Assembly: GCA_038503065.1 (NCBI GenBank)
Contig: JBCAMK010000010.1
Coordinates: 620,001-684,000, forward strand
DNA length: 64,000 nucleotides
Direction of reading: 5' to 3'
Origin: Paragyromitra xinjiangensis
Lineage: Eukaryota; Ascomycota; Pezizomycetes; Pezizales; Discinaceae
Below the pieces are notes generated by a model. That model had not been told where the DNA came from and ran no database searches. It worked only from the letters and a program-made list of their open reading frames with translations. The position numbers and the translations under genes were made by a program. Positions 38,931-51,800 of the stretch are shown one piece after another (the stretch's first letter is position 1; the number at the start of each line of letters is the position of its first letter).

Positions 38931-40191
38931 ATGAACGAAGAATTCTTTGGCGAGAAGAAGGGCGGCCTCACAGAGAGCGTGCGCACCTTTGATGCCTTCC
39001 GTGAGTAGTCCCTAAAGAGAAGAAAAAAGAAGGAAAAGAAAAAAAAAAAAAACCTATACCGTTCCTGCTCTACTATACATCTCTTTCGTATTCTGTTCCT
39101 GAGCGCCGAACTGACAAACCCGCCCCTTATAGCGAAAACACGACAGTCCTACACAACCCGTTCCTCCCGTGGCGGACTCGTAACTCTTGTCCTCCTCACC
39201 ACCTGTCTCTGGCTCGCTTACTACGAACTCTCCTCTCACCTCTCAGGCTATGAAGAGCAACACTTCCTCGTCGAGCAGGGCATCGGCCACGAGATGCAAA
39301 TCAATCTCGACATCACCGTCGCCATGCCATGCGACTCACTCCACATAAACGTACAAGACGCCGCCGCCGACCGCATCATGGCCGGAGACCTACTCACGAA
39401 AGACGCGACAGCGTTCGACGACACGAGCGCGCACAGACTCGTCCAGATCGGAAGACGGGAAGATCACGTCTATGACGTGCTGAAGAAGGCGCGGAAGAGC
39501 AAGTTCGGAAAAACCAAATGGCCCAAGGGCGGGAATCGGGATTGCTGCAGGATCTACGGCTCGATGGACGTAAATAGGGTGCAGGGTGATTTCCACATCA
39601 CCGCTAAAGGACATGGATACTGGGATGGGGGCGCGCATATCGAGCATGAAAGCTTCAACTTTTCGCATGTGATTAATGAATTGTCGTTCGGGGAGTATTA
39701 TCCGAAGCTCATCAACCCGCTTGATGGTGTTGTTGCGTCGACCGAGGAGCATTTCTACAAGTTTCAGTACTATCTTTCTGTTGTTCCGACTATTTACCAG
39801 TCGTACACTACCGGCCGGAGTCTGGCTACGAACCAGTATGCCGTTACTGAGCAGTCCCGTGCTATCCCTGCGCATAATGTGCCGGGTATCTTCTTTAAGT
39901 TTGATATCGAGCCGATTTCGTTGACCGTCACCGACTCGAGGACACCTATAATACAATTTATTGTTAGGTATGTTTTTCTTAATGCTTTAAGAAGCTCCTT
40001 GCTATATATCTAGAAACGAAATAGGTGTGATGCTGATAATGATGCTGTGTAGGCTTGTCAATATCATTGGTGGTGTCCTAGTGAGTGGAGGCTGGATCTA
40101 CAAGCTCCTAGGAATGGCGGTCAGTGTATTCCGGCGGAGGAAGCGGAATACAGAGGGTATGTTGAATGGGAGGACCAAGGAAGATGAATGA
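38931..40191 (+). CDS. ERV41: ER-Golgi vesicle protein Erv41 (ERGIC2)
   Basis: COPII-vesicle membrane protein that, with Erv46, retrieves ER proteins from the Golgi. Exons 38931-39000, 39133-39967 and 40053-40191 give MNEEFFGEKKGGL, VRTFDAFPKT, a first membrane helix (GLVTLVLLTTCLWLAYYELSSHL), the large lumenal domain (INLDITVAMPCDSLHINVQD, CCRIYGSMDVNRVQGDFHIT, FNFSHVINELSFG, YPKLINPLDG, QYYLSVVPT), and a second helix (IGGVLVSGGWIYKLLGMAV). The cytosolic tail is short and basic (FRRRKR). These match the family in order and length (about 350 residues). The start is the second ATG of the leader; the first (38923) reads MQR then stop, a tiny upstream frame ending across the true ATG. It converges with the NLR gene, stops 195 bases apart. 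Confidence 0.93.
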
Positions 40192-40385
40192 GAGTGCATC
40201 TCGGAACTAAAGGATAGAGTGGAGTAACGAAGTGAAGGGTCGGATGGCGAAGGGAAAGGAAAAATGTTTTGTCGACCATTTACTGTGTTTGATTTTCCTC
40301 TTTTTGCTTTTGTCTCTATTTGTGTGCTACATTATATTACGGGAGTTTTTGTGCATTCGATATCTAAAAGAAAGAAAGCGCTAGA

Positions 40386-43300
40386 CTACGTTTTCTGTTT
40401 CTTTGGCCTGCACCATTTGCATAGATTCACCTTCGATCGAGGATTCACCCTCTTTCGACCCTTACAGCGACAGCATTCAAACCACCATTTTCTACGTTCA
40501 AGACGGCTTTTCTGCGCTTCTTCCGTCCCCTTAATCTTAGCATCATCGGGAAGTGTCCATTTTGCGCCCTGTTCCATCAATATCCACACCACCGACTCGT
40601 GTTTTTTCCTTGCTGCGCTGTATAAAGGCGTATCTCCAAACGTGTTCTGGACCGAGTGATCAGCGCCTCTGCACAGCAGCGCTTTGACCATTTTATCACT
40701 TCCAGCATGCGCTGCGATGTGCAAGGGTGTTTCTCCAGAAAAATTTTGGCTGGTGAGGTCGGCACCCTTTGACAACATCATCCATGCGATGTCCTCGTTT
40801 TCATGCCACAATGCGGTATGGAGTGGGGTGCCCCCAACTCCATCTTGAGCCGAGATATCGGCGCCATGGCTTAGGAGTAGTTTGAATATAGTTGTACAAC
40901 CTTTGTATGCGGCCTCATGAAGTGCTGTCGCGCTGCTGCCATCTCGTATTGAAACATCGGCTCCCTGCTCTAATAGTTGCTGGACTGCTGGTTGATGTCC
41001 CAGGGCACAGGCTATGTGTAAAGCGCTGCTTTTTTTCGGGTAGTCGTCGAATGATTCGTACACAACTTGGCTATACGTGCAGATACTGCCTTGGTTCTTA
41101 AGAAGCTTAAGCAACATATTGGTCGATGATTCTTGGTCGATATCTGGCAAGCCCATGTTCAAGTAGCCGACTGCAATACGCAGAAATGGTTGTGATTTGA
41201 GTCGAGCTTGAAACAAGTCGTCGGATGTGCAGGGACCATCGGTGAAAATGTCGAATGAAAGATAAGTGGTACAGGCTATGGCCATTTTAAATTCAATGTC
41301 CTCTGTGATTATCGAGTTTTGCAGAAGATACTCTTGGACCGTGTAGTGAGCAAGTTGGATGGTATTGGTGTTCTCGTCTATAGTCACTAGGCCAACGCAG
41401 ATATCAAGAATTGTTTCTTTATCTGGTAAGTCCTGCTCATCGAGTGCCTTTTGGCCCTGTCCTACTGATATAGCAACTAGAAGTGCTTCAACAGTAAAAG
41501 TAAGACCAGGCTTAGATAGCCACCCGAGTGCCATCAATCCTAGCTCGATAGAGCCCTCAGACTGGCTATATAGATCTTCCATGATTTTCTTGTACATGAG
41601 ATCTAGAGGCTTATCGGAAGAATGATCCTTGAGATTCTTGAGCGCAGTCAATATACGCTCCACGGTGGTTTGCTGACATAAGTATTCGATATGGAGTCGG
41701 GCAAGTAGAAACCTATGGATCAGTCACCGTGTTAGTAAAGGGTCTTATACTCGTAGTTATCTTCTACTTACATTCCATTGGCACAGTCGATGACCTCGGA
41801 TATTATCTTGTCCTGACATTGAGCTTGCTGAATGAGACGCTTCGCCCGTCCATTTTCTTCAATCTTGTATCGGATGTGGGCTTCGATATCTTCCTTTCGT
41901 GCGGAAATCTCGATCTTTGGTACATCACGGAATGATTCTCGGATATCTTCCGGATACTGGCGACTGGTAATAAAGATATTCGCACCACTCTTCTCCATGC
42001 GATGGAAGAATGGAAGGAGCTCTCTTCGTTGGTTACTCTGATGGCATTCGTCTAGCGCATCAAAGACTAAGAAGACTCGGCTGAATGACTTGAAGGTCGC
42101 GACGAGAGCGGTATAGAGCTCTTCAAACTTTGGCTTTCTTCTGCTACCTTCCAGTTTGTCGTGCAGGGTTTCGATTTCTACAGGGAGGGCTTCGATTTGA
42201 GTTGCAAGTTGTTTGACTAAGCTGGCGAGAATATGTATAGGTTTCTGATGCTCTCTCTCTCTGTAATGAAAGTATATGTAGGCCACCCCATAGTCGTTTG
42301 CCGTTGCTTCATCCAAAAGATAATCGATCACATTGGAGCTATAGTGAGAGGTTATTATTAGTTATAAGAGTGAATTTTAATTTTGTATGTGGGAATGGGT
42401 AATAAAGTCGGGTTAACAGAGTGAACCTTGTGCTCTGGGTCGCAAAAACCCCTAACCCCTAGGGTTTATGCTGCACGGCACGACCCGGCGCTTTTGTGTG
42501 GTGCGCTGATGCAGGTGGGGATAAGTCGAAATGAAAGGAGAAAAAACGACATACCTTAGAAACGTCTTCCCAGTTCCGGCTGTTGTAACTCTAGTTAGCA
42601 TTGAATATAAGAATAATTATTTGCTGGGCATACCAATACCGAAGCCCCAAAGAAGGCTAGGATTCGTATTGATCTTGCCAGCGATCAAATCCTGGAATTC
42701 TGGAGCTTTAAATAGCCATTCGCCTGTATGTGGTTGTCTCTTGCTACTAATGTTTATTTGCATTCCTTCTGAGAAGACCTCCGAACTTAGCCAGTCAAGC
42801 ACCCTGTCACGTTTTTCCTCTAACACCAGGTATTAGCTAAAAAAAATACCCATAGCCCAAAATGTAGGGTAGTCATACTATTTCGAATAGCGTTCTGATT
42901 TTGTCTCCAAGCTTTTAGGTCTGCTGCATCTACCCGGAGATCTTGAACAGTGAGATCGGTGCTCTGGGCATATGCTTCAATTCCTTGGATTGTGACATGC
43001 GCGTTTTCCACGTGGGTCTTGATTTCTCGAACAATGATATCTGTTTCTCGGACATAAGTCTCAATCGCTCTCGATAAGGTTCTTGCATTAAGGTTAGCAG
43101 TAGTAAAGTCAAATAAAATAGCACTCGGTTTCACTCACATTTGATCCGCAGTGATTGCTAAGATAAACAGAGTTTTGTGCCTCTCGATTCGTGCGATACA
43201 TTCCATCATTTCATGTTCTCTAAAAGGCCATGTTAGAATGTCAATCTTCCGCTTGATCCCTGCTTTGGGTTGCAATCGTGCTTGAAGCTTTCTCAAGTCG

Positions 43301-43551
43301 ACAGTGCATCCACGAAGAGGACCATCTCTAGCGTTAAGTTGTTGTAGTGCTGGTGACTGTAAATTTGTATCGGCGTAGTCTTTTAGTGTGAGAAGGACTT
43401 TTGAAAGCGATCCAAGCTCATTCAAAAGATCTCCAATATCTTTTAACCCCCATCTTACTCCATTGATGTATTCATAACCCAAGGAAGTTACTTTCCCGGC
43501 CAGCTGCAGAACAGCTATTATACTTGCAGCAAGACCTAAAGCTTCGGCCAT
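40386..43551 (-). CDS. fungal NLR-like STAND protein: Helo-like domain, NACHT, ankyrin repeats, CxxC ribbon
   Basis: Five main exons, about 900 residues. The N-terminus MAEALGLAASIIAVLQLAGKV, GYEYING, fits the Helo-like/fungal STAND N-terminal helical domain. Then a linker with RDRVLDWLSS and GEWLFKAPEFQDL, and a NACHT NTPase: the P-loop GIAGTGKT is made only by splicing (intron near 42573-42640), and Walker B is RVFLVFDALDEC with sensor FITSRQ. A winged-helix region (LMALGWLSKPGLTF, LAHYTVQEYLL) leads to about five ankyrin repeats (ALHIACALGH, TALHEAAYKG, TPLHTALWH, TPLHIAAHAG, TPLYSAARK). The C-terminus has ECCRC and LCKWC, a CxxC-n-CxxC ribbon. Such proteins control non-self recognition and regulated cell death in fungi; that role is inferred. 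Start at 43551 is the canonical MAEALG. It is divergent from the ankyrin/F-box gene at 44732. Confidence 0.9.
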
Positions 43552-44731
43552 AGTTGGGCATAGAAAGTTCGATGTAGGCCTGAATAGCACGAGGAGCTGC
43601 ACAGATGGGAGAAAAAGGGATCATGGTCGACCCTGAGGTCGTGTGTGTGTGATTTTGTACCCAACGTGTGCGGCACGGCCCAAGCCCCGTAGACATTCAG
43701 CCCCCAGTGTTGCTGCGGGTTGGGATTCGTCTTTGCTAAAATCAGTAGGATCAACATATCTACTTCTGTGTTCTATGTACCAAGTTTGTGGGACGAGGCT
43801 TGGTGAACAGGGATTATTTTTCTTCCTAGCAAACTCGCTAAGCGCTGACTTGAATAAGATGGGAGACCCCTATCCCAGTCCCGGTGCAGACGCCTTAGAC
43901 ATCAACGATGAGCAATCGAGCGGGTGGCTTGGTTTCATGTCAAGCATCGGGATGCCTGTTGAAGCTATGTGCATATCGCATCATAATACGTCACTCGAGA
44001 TCTGGAATAAGAAGCGAGTGACAGGAAATGAAGTTGAAGTGCAAGGGGATATAGCTGGGCATGGTTAATGAGGTAGTTAATTGTAACACGTAACTGATGG
44101 TATAGGTTGCCTATGGTATCTGGGCCAGACTGACCTTTTTTAGAACGTTGAAATCCCTAGGGTCTCAGAAATAATTGCCATTGCTCCTCATTCCAATACC
44201 TTGATATAACGGTATTTTATTTCAGTGCTCTGGACCTGGGCAGCCAAGGTTATTTCACTATTCGCTATTGGCAGATCAGATGATATTCTTTGCCCCAGCC
44301 CTGTTTTTTGATTGGATGTTCCAACACGGCGCGGAATTCCGGGTGTATGATGATTCAACGAATCCTCGCGGGTCTGGGGTATATATGCCTAAGGGATGAC
44401 TTCGGTTGGGTGTTTAATCAACATCGCCATCTTAATGTATTTTAGGCCATCTGGACTTACCTGAACTACAATTGTCCCATCTGTGATTTTAGTATGGCAA
44501 CTCAGAAATAGTAGACCGGTGAGAGTCTTACTAACGAGACTGGCTGAAGTGAGTGGGGGTAGTAGAAGTGGCGATCCGTCAGATAAATTGCGAAGAGTGG
44601 GGGAACAAATCATCAGGTGATAGGCGACGTAACCGACGATCAAACATTCAACCTCACTTCGATTCTTTCAACCACCACTATCACTTCCACCACCTTCGTC
44701 AAAACAGCTTCTCCGATAAAATACCTTCTTG
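43552..44731. promoter_or_regulatory. shared 1.2 kb intergenic region between divergent NLR and ankyrin/F-box genes
   Basis: Both flanking genes start here and read outward. No TATA box is obvious. A + strand frame with an internal ATG at 43859 (MGDPYPSPGADALDIND) codes about 69 residues without recognisable features and is not called. Confidence 0.4.
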
Positions 44732-45571
44732 ATGTCTCTCACAACCATCCCAAATGAGCTCATCCTTACTATCGCCGGCTCTCTCTCACCTTTCTCCCTC
44801 TCCCAACTCATCCTCACCTCCCGCATGTTTTGCTTCCTCTTAACACCTCTTCTCCACGAATCAGCTATACTCGACAAAGGCGAATTTACTGCACTCCAGT
44901 ACGCTGCCAAAAAGAACTACATTCCACTCATCAAGCTAGTCCTTGAGAAAGGCGTGGACGTCAACTACCACCGCAAGGACAATGAATACAAAGATATCAT
45001 GCGTTTTGGGACTGCACTTCACTGGGCTGTTTTCAACGACCGCGAAGAAGCTATTGAGCTACTTCTAGAAAATGGGGCTGATATTGACGCCCCCGCGGGT
45101 ATTAAGAGATGGGGGAGGGTAGAAACACCGCTTGATATTGCTGTAGCGTATGGTTGCGAAGGCGTAGCTAAGTTGCTGTTGGAAAGGGGGGCATCTCTCG
45201 TTACAAACCCTTACGAACAAACTCCACTTCTGACCAAAGCTGCGAAGGGGGGGCATGATGGAATTGTTAGGATGCTACTGGACAAGGGTGTGGATATCAA
45301 TGCTTCCTTGCAGGGTTGCGAGAAGACGCCGCTTTATCAAGCAGTGCAGAGTATCAGGTTGACGGTGGTCAAGCTGTTGTTGGAGAGGGGAGCAGATATG
45401 GAGCTTCGGGGCCCTAGCTGGGAGGGAGAAATGACGCCTCTTGAGTGGGCTATGAGACACAATCGCTGGGCTCGAAGCGAGAAGTCATTGCTCCTGCTCA
45501 AGATACTACAAGAAGGAGCAGCCATGCGAGAGAAAGCTGCTACAGAAGAATCAGTCGAACCTGCTATCTAA
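44732..45571 (+). CDS. F-box-like/ankyrin-repeat protein
   Basis: Unspliced, 279 residues from the ATG at 44732. The F-box-like N-terminus (SLTTIPNELILTIAGSL, FCFLLTPLLHESA) has the same plan as the gene at 17748. About six ankyrin repeats follow (TALQYAAKKNYIPLIKLVLE, GTALHWAVFNDREEAIELLL, TPLDIAVAYGCEGVAKLLL, TPLLTKAAKGGHDGIVRMLL, TPLYQAVQSIRLTVVKLLL). The C-terminal tail is charged and short (REKAATEESVEPAI). All repeats keep the GxTPLxxA and LLLExGAD motifs, and the frame is intact. It probably acts as a substrate adaptor or protein-interaction scaffold; partners are unknown. Head-to-head with the NLR gene. Confidence 0.85.
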   Translation: MSLTTIPNELILTIAGSLSPFSLSQLILTSRMFCFLLTPLLHESAILDKGEFTALQYAAKKNYIPLIKLVLEKGVDVNYHRKDNEYKDIMRFGTALHWAVFNDREEAIELLLENGADIDAPAGIKRWGRVETPLDIAVAYGCEGVAKLLLERGASLVTNPYEQTPLLTKAAKGGHDGIVRMLLDKGVDINASLQGCEKTPLYQAVQSIRLTVVKLLLERGADMELRGPSWEGEMTPLEWAMRHNRWARSEKSLLLLKILQEGAAMREKAATEESVEPAI

Positions 45572-45878
45572 GGTAGTCGTAGTGGGTGTTTATCGGATAC
45601 TCCACCAATGATGCATTAAGACGGCGCAGTTAGAAGTTGGGGAATGTACAAAAGATGAGAATTAGTAGTGATCTCAGTGCTTGCCCATATTTAGCAAGAA
45701 GATACACAGACGCAGCTGTTGTAAGTAGTATTTTGGTGACAAATAAAACTTTGACTCTAGCTGTTTTCAAAACAAAACAAAACAAAGAGAAACGTGAAAA
45801 ACATGCTGCCATTCATGATATCGTGATGCTACAAATTAAGAATCTTCCTTGTTCGTATCGCCATCCCCACTTATCTAC
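45572..45878. other. short convergent spacer
   Basis: 307 bases between the stops of the ankyrin/F-box gene and gamma-tubulin. A/T-rich with an AAAACAAAACAAAACAAAG stretch near 45765; it presumably holds both polyadenylation regions. Confidence 0.5.
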
Positions 45879-47697
45879 TCAAGACTCCGAAGCCTTTTCT
45901 GGTGAAGGGTTGAGGTAATCTGCGCTCTCTGCAGCTTCATACTCCGCGATCAAATCCGCCACAACCGCCCTACAATTTTCAGCTAAGTTAAACGAAAGAA
46001 AACACCTCCTAACAACTGAAGGAGAAGGGATGGATTCCCTTACCTCGATTCATCAAATTCTCCCAAGTCGTTTTCAAACATTGGCTCCTTTTTATACTGC
46101 TCTAAGAAAGCGTTTCGCTTTCTCAGACGGTCGTATTGACCAAGGATCCTTTTGAACAAAGTAGCAATACTAGTGTGGTTGGCCAACATGAGCCCGCTCA
46201 CACGATGCGACATGGGCATATGGGGTGATTTCTTTGTTAACGCGACTTGGATACTAGCAGGCCCCCATGGAATGAAAGTTGCGAGCCGACGTTCACGAAT
46301 CCTGAGAAGCGATTTATGGACCTACAACCCAGACTTTCAGCATCTGGTAACAACAAACACAAATAATGTATGATTGAAAGCTCACATCTGTGGGGTCAGC
46401 TTCTCCCTGGATAATATTCAGAATAGAGATATAGCAGCTATTTTTTGTAGTATTCGCCATAACCATCCTGTTCTTTGGTTGCAACAAACGACGCATAACG
46501 TCGAGAACAGTTGTTTTCCGAACAGTCTTCCCCTGATCAACGATATCGCCTGTGAATGGTGTGTAGGATGTCATCAAGAAATGACATCGAGGCGTGGGGA
46601 TCAGTGACGCAATGATCCCAACGAGATCGTTGTGCATGTAGCCAGGATACCTAAGAGTTGTGGTACTTGCAGCCATAACTGTTGAGACTAATTGATTTGT
46701 CTGTGCAAACGATGGTTCTTGGACGTGAAGTCTGTCTGCTGCAATACGGGTTAGAGCACCGTTATCCAGAACAACAACAGAGTCCGCATTCTGTGTAAGG
46801 CGTCGCATGGCGAGGATACTGTTGTAGGGCTGTACTACAACATCTCCTACACTTTGTGTATCAGGAAAAACTGAATATGTCTGTATCAACTTCTTTGGGA
46901 ACCGGTCGTTTAGTCTTTCCAATAAGAATGACCCCAGCCCTGAACCTGTGCCGCCAGCGATTGAATGCAGAAGCATGAACCCCTAGTTTACGAACGTTCT
47001 TAATTAGTTCAAACTAGATACGCCAACGGTTTCCCTCTTTTATCCCTTTACTTCCTCCATTTTGATAGATATACCTCCAAAGAATCGCTCCCGTCCGCCT
47101 CCCTCTCAATCATCTCCATAACTTCTTCGTATACGCTTTCTCCCGCAGCATAACCGGCAGCCCAATTGTTTCCAGCGCCGCTTCCATGCTTCGGGACATG
47201 GAAATTCTCTGGGTTATAGATGTTCTTGTAAGGGCCTGTTTGAATACCGTGGATCACCTGTAGCACCATTCATCATCAATTACTAGTCTCCCTATATTTC
47301 TTAGCTAGAGGAGCATTGTCCATGCGAAGTAATCTAACTAACCCTAGGCTCAAGATCTAGGAGAATAGCACGTGGGATATATCGCGTATCGTCTGATTGG
47401 TAGAAGAACACCTGCGAGTGATAACCCAGTCAATATTGAGCTCAGTAACTTTCACTCCCCTTCGAAGTTCTTTACGCACGTCTTTTCGATCAGTCCCCTC
47501 TTCCACAGCCTCTAAGTTTCCGTCAGGTGAAATCCCGTGTTCTTGACCTATCGCGCGAAATTATTCCGTTAGATCTCCACTCACAACTGCAGCCAGAGAA
47601 GTGAAGGAGTGATTAACCCACAAAGCGTTTGCCAGAACGAGGACCCTACAGCATTCCCGCACTGCCCAGCCTGAATGCTGATGATTTCCCTTGGCAT
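45879..47697 (-). CDS. tubG: gamma-tubulin
   Basis: GTPase that nucleates microtubules at the spindle pole body within the gamma-tubulin complex. Spliced protein: [95 protein letters not shown], the tubulin signature [38 protein letters not shown], then [28 protein letters not shown] and a C-terminus PSPEKASES at 45879. About eight exons. The first intron uses a GTGGGT donor inside the Cys codon, restoring WQTLCQEHG. The start is fixed by the invariant MPREI. Length and motifs are normal for filamentous fungi. Confidence 0.95.
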
Positions 47698-48875
47698 GAT
47701 AACAGTAGTTGTTTCTTCGAAGAGTGAAGGAGGATTGTTGGTTCAAGTTGCGTGTTGCTGTGGTGGCGTTGACTGAAAGCTCCTTGGGGGGAAGTTGTTG
47801 TTTGATGTTTGTGCTACACACCCGACACATCCATTATGCCAAGACAACTTTAAATCCACGTCGCTTGCCAAGAGATCATGTAAGTCAAGGATTATATGTT
47901 CCTTTTACTGAAGAGGAGTAGGGTGCTGCGGGCAAGAGAGATAAGCGAACATTCTCCCCGAACACCATACCTCTCTATCTTCTGGATTTCTTACCCCTAT
48001 ACATCTCGCTTTCCTCAAAGTACTGGGGCTAGGGTTGTAGTAGTAAAATATGCCTTTCACTTCCGAAAAGAGTTGTAACGATATTCATTTGTATCCCAGG
48101 GTGCACGATAGTTGTTATTAGGAGAGGTCAGTCCACTTTCAGTACCTGTATGGACCTACACTCCCGATAGCCTACCTCAGTCTCATACGTCCTCGTATAC
48201 ACTTCAAAAGGCAGAGAGTAACCTACTTCTCTTTTTAACATTAAAGGTCTGTAATCACACGAGTGACTGCTCATGACTGAGGTATAAGCTGATGAAATCG
48301 CTGTATTGTTTGTCGTGAAACCGGGGGTTGACGGCTTTCCTATATGTTCTGGGGAACAGGCCCTAACATGGAAGAAGCTATAACTGTATAGTTTGCGTTA
48401 GTCAGTTACTCGTCCGATACGAGAACCAGGACTACGTTGCTATCCCAAGATGATGGTTAAGCAATGCCAATCGAATCTAGAGAATTGAAAGCCAGGAAGA
48501 ATTTTATTTTACTATTCTAAAGAAAACCAGAAAAATGCCCGGAAGGAAAAATACCCATACAACGCAATCCTAGACCGCCCCCCCCCCCCCCCCCCGGACA
48601 TGAAAAACCAAATGAAAAAAAGAGAAAAGAGAAAAAAACAACGAATTGATACATGAACGAAGATCCTTTCTACATGGAATCATGAAATGAAGATGTGTAC
48701 AAAAAGGAAGAAAACGGGATATATGAATATGAAAGGGAAAATGCATACGTCGACCAGTATCGACTCATATCAAGGGAAATGAACTGGCAAAGGCTATCAA
48801 GGTATTCGCTGGAATAGCATACCGAGGAATCTGCGAGGTGTTCCTAGTGATATCACTCTTCTTGATGATTAGACA
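47698..48875. other. intergenic region with poly-C tract
   Basis: 1.2 kb between the gamma-tubulin start and the RasGEF stop. Contains a run of eighteen C at 48578-48595 in an A-rich setting. No gene supported. Confidence 0.55.
48578..48595 (+). repeat. poly-C tract (18 C)
   Basis: Uninterrupted run of C downstream of the RasGEF gene; exact length uncertain. Confidence 0.9.
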
Positions 48876-51800
48876 TCACTCTTTGGTAGCCAGATGCAGT
48901 TTTTGAAGGAGAACAGTCCGCATGGTTTCACCATCGCAGAAGGCCGGGGGGATATATGTATTCGGAACCAACGACCATGCTTCCAAGATTCTCGTTTCCA
49001 CAAGGCGAGACATAGGGTTCAGTCTGCCCTTGTGGCCCACCGCGGCACTATTTTCGAGATTTTCCAAGGAAGCGAAGCTGTTCACCCCGATGGCGTGAAG
49101 CCTTAGGACGAAGCTTTCTCTAGTAAGCTCACCCGCGAACCAATAATCCGGTTTCGCACGTTCTCGGTGACGATTGAGAGCTGTAAGAAGGTTGCGGTAC
49201 TTTTTAAGGTCCACGGATGTGGACAATTGCGATATGCCATCGCTAGACACGGGCCTATACGGCCTATTCTCAAAGGTATCCCAATCACCAAATTCGTTTA
49301 GCATTACATCCTTATGTAGCCGCGTTGTGCCGGTTGATTTTGTACGGCTGGAGTGGTTTTTCTCTCTATAGAGTGCTGTAACCTCTTCGAGAAAATGATC
49401 TGTGAAAGTATACTCTATTAGTCCTGGCCCTTATACGAAAACTCACAGGGAAAACTCACCGTAGTACGGGATAACCGGATCCTGGCTCGGGTTCTTAAGA
49501 TACGTATCGTAAACGGTTCTCTCGTGCAAGAATTCCCTTAGCTTTGTGCATTGATGAAGGCATCTAATGCCAATCTCCTAAATAACTTGTGTCAGTTTTA
49601 TTCGAAGAAAACATTAATCAAAGGCTTCCTCAAACATACTTCCCAACATTGCTGCAGTTGGCGAACCAGAGGGGATTCCAGGCCTTGCATGATGCAGTAG
49701 GCTCCATGAAGATCTCCCATTTCTAACAAATTGTCCGCTACTGTGATGAAGGTTTGGATCATTCGAGTTCTTGCCTCAAATGTGCTCAATTGGAGGATCT
49801 CTAGTGAAACCCAATGTCCGATCTGAAAAAAATGATTAGAAAACGACTAAAAGGCTGCGTGAAAGATTTACATACCATCTCCGTACGAATGATGAGCCTT
49901 TTTACTCTGTCGGCAGCTGATATCCACTCAGGCCGCTCAGTGGCGGGGCACTGATTGGCGCGAGAACGGCGGGAAGTTCTTGGCTTAACACACTCTCTCC
50001 AAAATTCGTCTAATGTACTCATCTCAGAGCCATCACGAAAAAGGAGAAGATCCTAATCTACTGTTAGCAAATAACCAAAATTAAAGTTAGTAAGGGTTCC
50101 ACTCACAACCGCAGCCAGATAGTGCGTCAAATCGTTAACGTCAACGTTCGACAGTCCTTCGTCAACGAGGCTGCAATTAGTGCGCCGACCATAGGCTACT
50201 ATGATATCATCGAACGATACCCAGTACCGTTTCTGCTTGTTTATAAACTGCTTGTATGAACATTCGAGCTCCTCGTGTTTTACGGAAAGCTTCCAAAGCC
50301 TTGTTGCCAACTCTGTCTGCCGGAGCATCGCAAGCAAGTAGCGGAAAACTTTATGGCGGAGTTCCAAAATGTCCTCGCGCCAGCTAAAGTCTTCTGGCTT
50401 CTCCTCCATCCAACGGATGATAAAATGAACAATACTAGAAGGAGCGGTTAGTATCCATATTTTTATAGTACAATTCTATTTGGCACTTACTTCAATTGTT
50501 GTTCAGGCTTCCCAACGCAATTCTTAAGTTGGTTAAGCAATGCCTCCAAGAGCTTTGCATTGCCAAAAAGCATCGAGCCGCAAAAAATCAGATTCTCAAG
50601 AAATTGAGCAGAATCTTAATCATGATTAGCATACTCCATTTCAGAAGAAAGCACTAAACTTACCATTTTTAGCAAAAAGCGGATATGCCAACTCTGCACT
50701 CAAACACTGCAAAGTCCCCGCTGTAATGGAGGTGACACCATTAAACCTCTCTAACGTGAGGTATTCGTAGCCCTTTTCACGGACGTGTAAGACCTCGTTA
50801 CCAGCAGGTGGTGAGTAGTTCCGCGGGAGTTTTCGAAAATGGCTGAAAGTTCCGGTAGGAGTAGTTTCCCGTTGGCCTGTGATCTCATATGGGATGTTCC
50901 TCCCAAAAACTAGATAAAGTCAGCAAATACTACGAAAAATAACATAAATTCGAACGTACCTCGAGATGGAATGTGAGTTCCAAAGACAACTCGCAACTCC
51001 CTAGGTTCTCGCTGGACAGGAGGAGGTGGAGGAGGTGGAGGAGGTGGAGGCGGAGGAGGAGGAGGAGGAAGAGTCTCTAACTCAGGCCCGCCATCAGATT
51101 CCATCAATGGAAGTGGAAGCCTCTTGTTCCTCTTAAATCTGTCTATGCGGGTACGAATCCTAAACCAATGTCAATTTATACCCAAAAAAATATTATGTCT
51201 TCATCTTATATCTACTGCTCAGGAACGAATCATACCTTGCACGGAAACTATTTCGCTCCTCTTCATCTTCTGTGTCGCTTTCCCAGACACTTACAAGAGG
51301 TACTGGAACCTCAGGGCTTGTAGGAGTAGTGATGGTATCCGGGGAGGGGGAGGAGGAGGAGGGGGAGGAGGAGAGAGAATTGTTAGCGGGGTGATTCCGC
51401 TCGAACGAGTGCTTTCTGGTGATGTTAGAATCTCTTGTAAACAGAGACCTTAGGGATCTGGCTCCGTTGCCAGATCCGTTTGATGGTTGGCCGAAGTCTG
51501 AGCCAACCCTTTTGAGGAATTTTGAGATCGAGCCTCGCGAAATCGAGCCTTTGGGAAAAGAATCCATCCTTCTTGTTAGGATGGGAGTGGTTTCCCGAGA
51601 TGCAGTTCTGTGGATTGGGAGGGTGAGTGGGAGAAAAAGTATAAGAGTCGGGAGTAGGGTACCCTTGCCAAGCTCTGGCAGCGAATCAGAATGTATGAAG
51701 GATATATGTAATTGATGGTGTTTAACCCACCAAATCCGTCGAACCTTTTCAAACTCACAGGGGGAAATAGGCGGACAGCGCAAGAACCCTCGCATACCGT

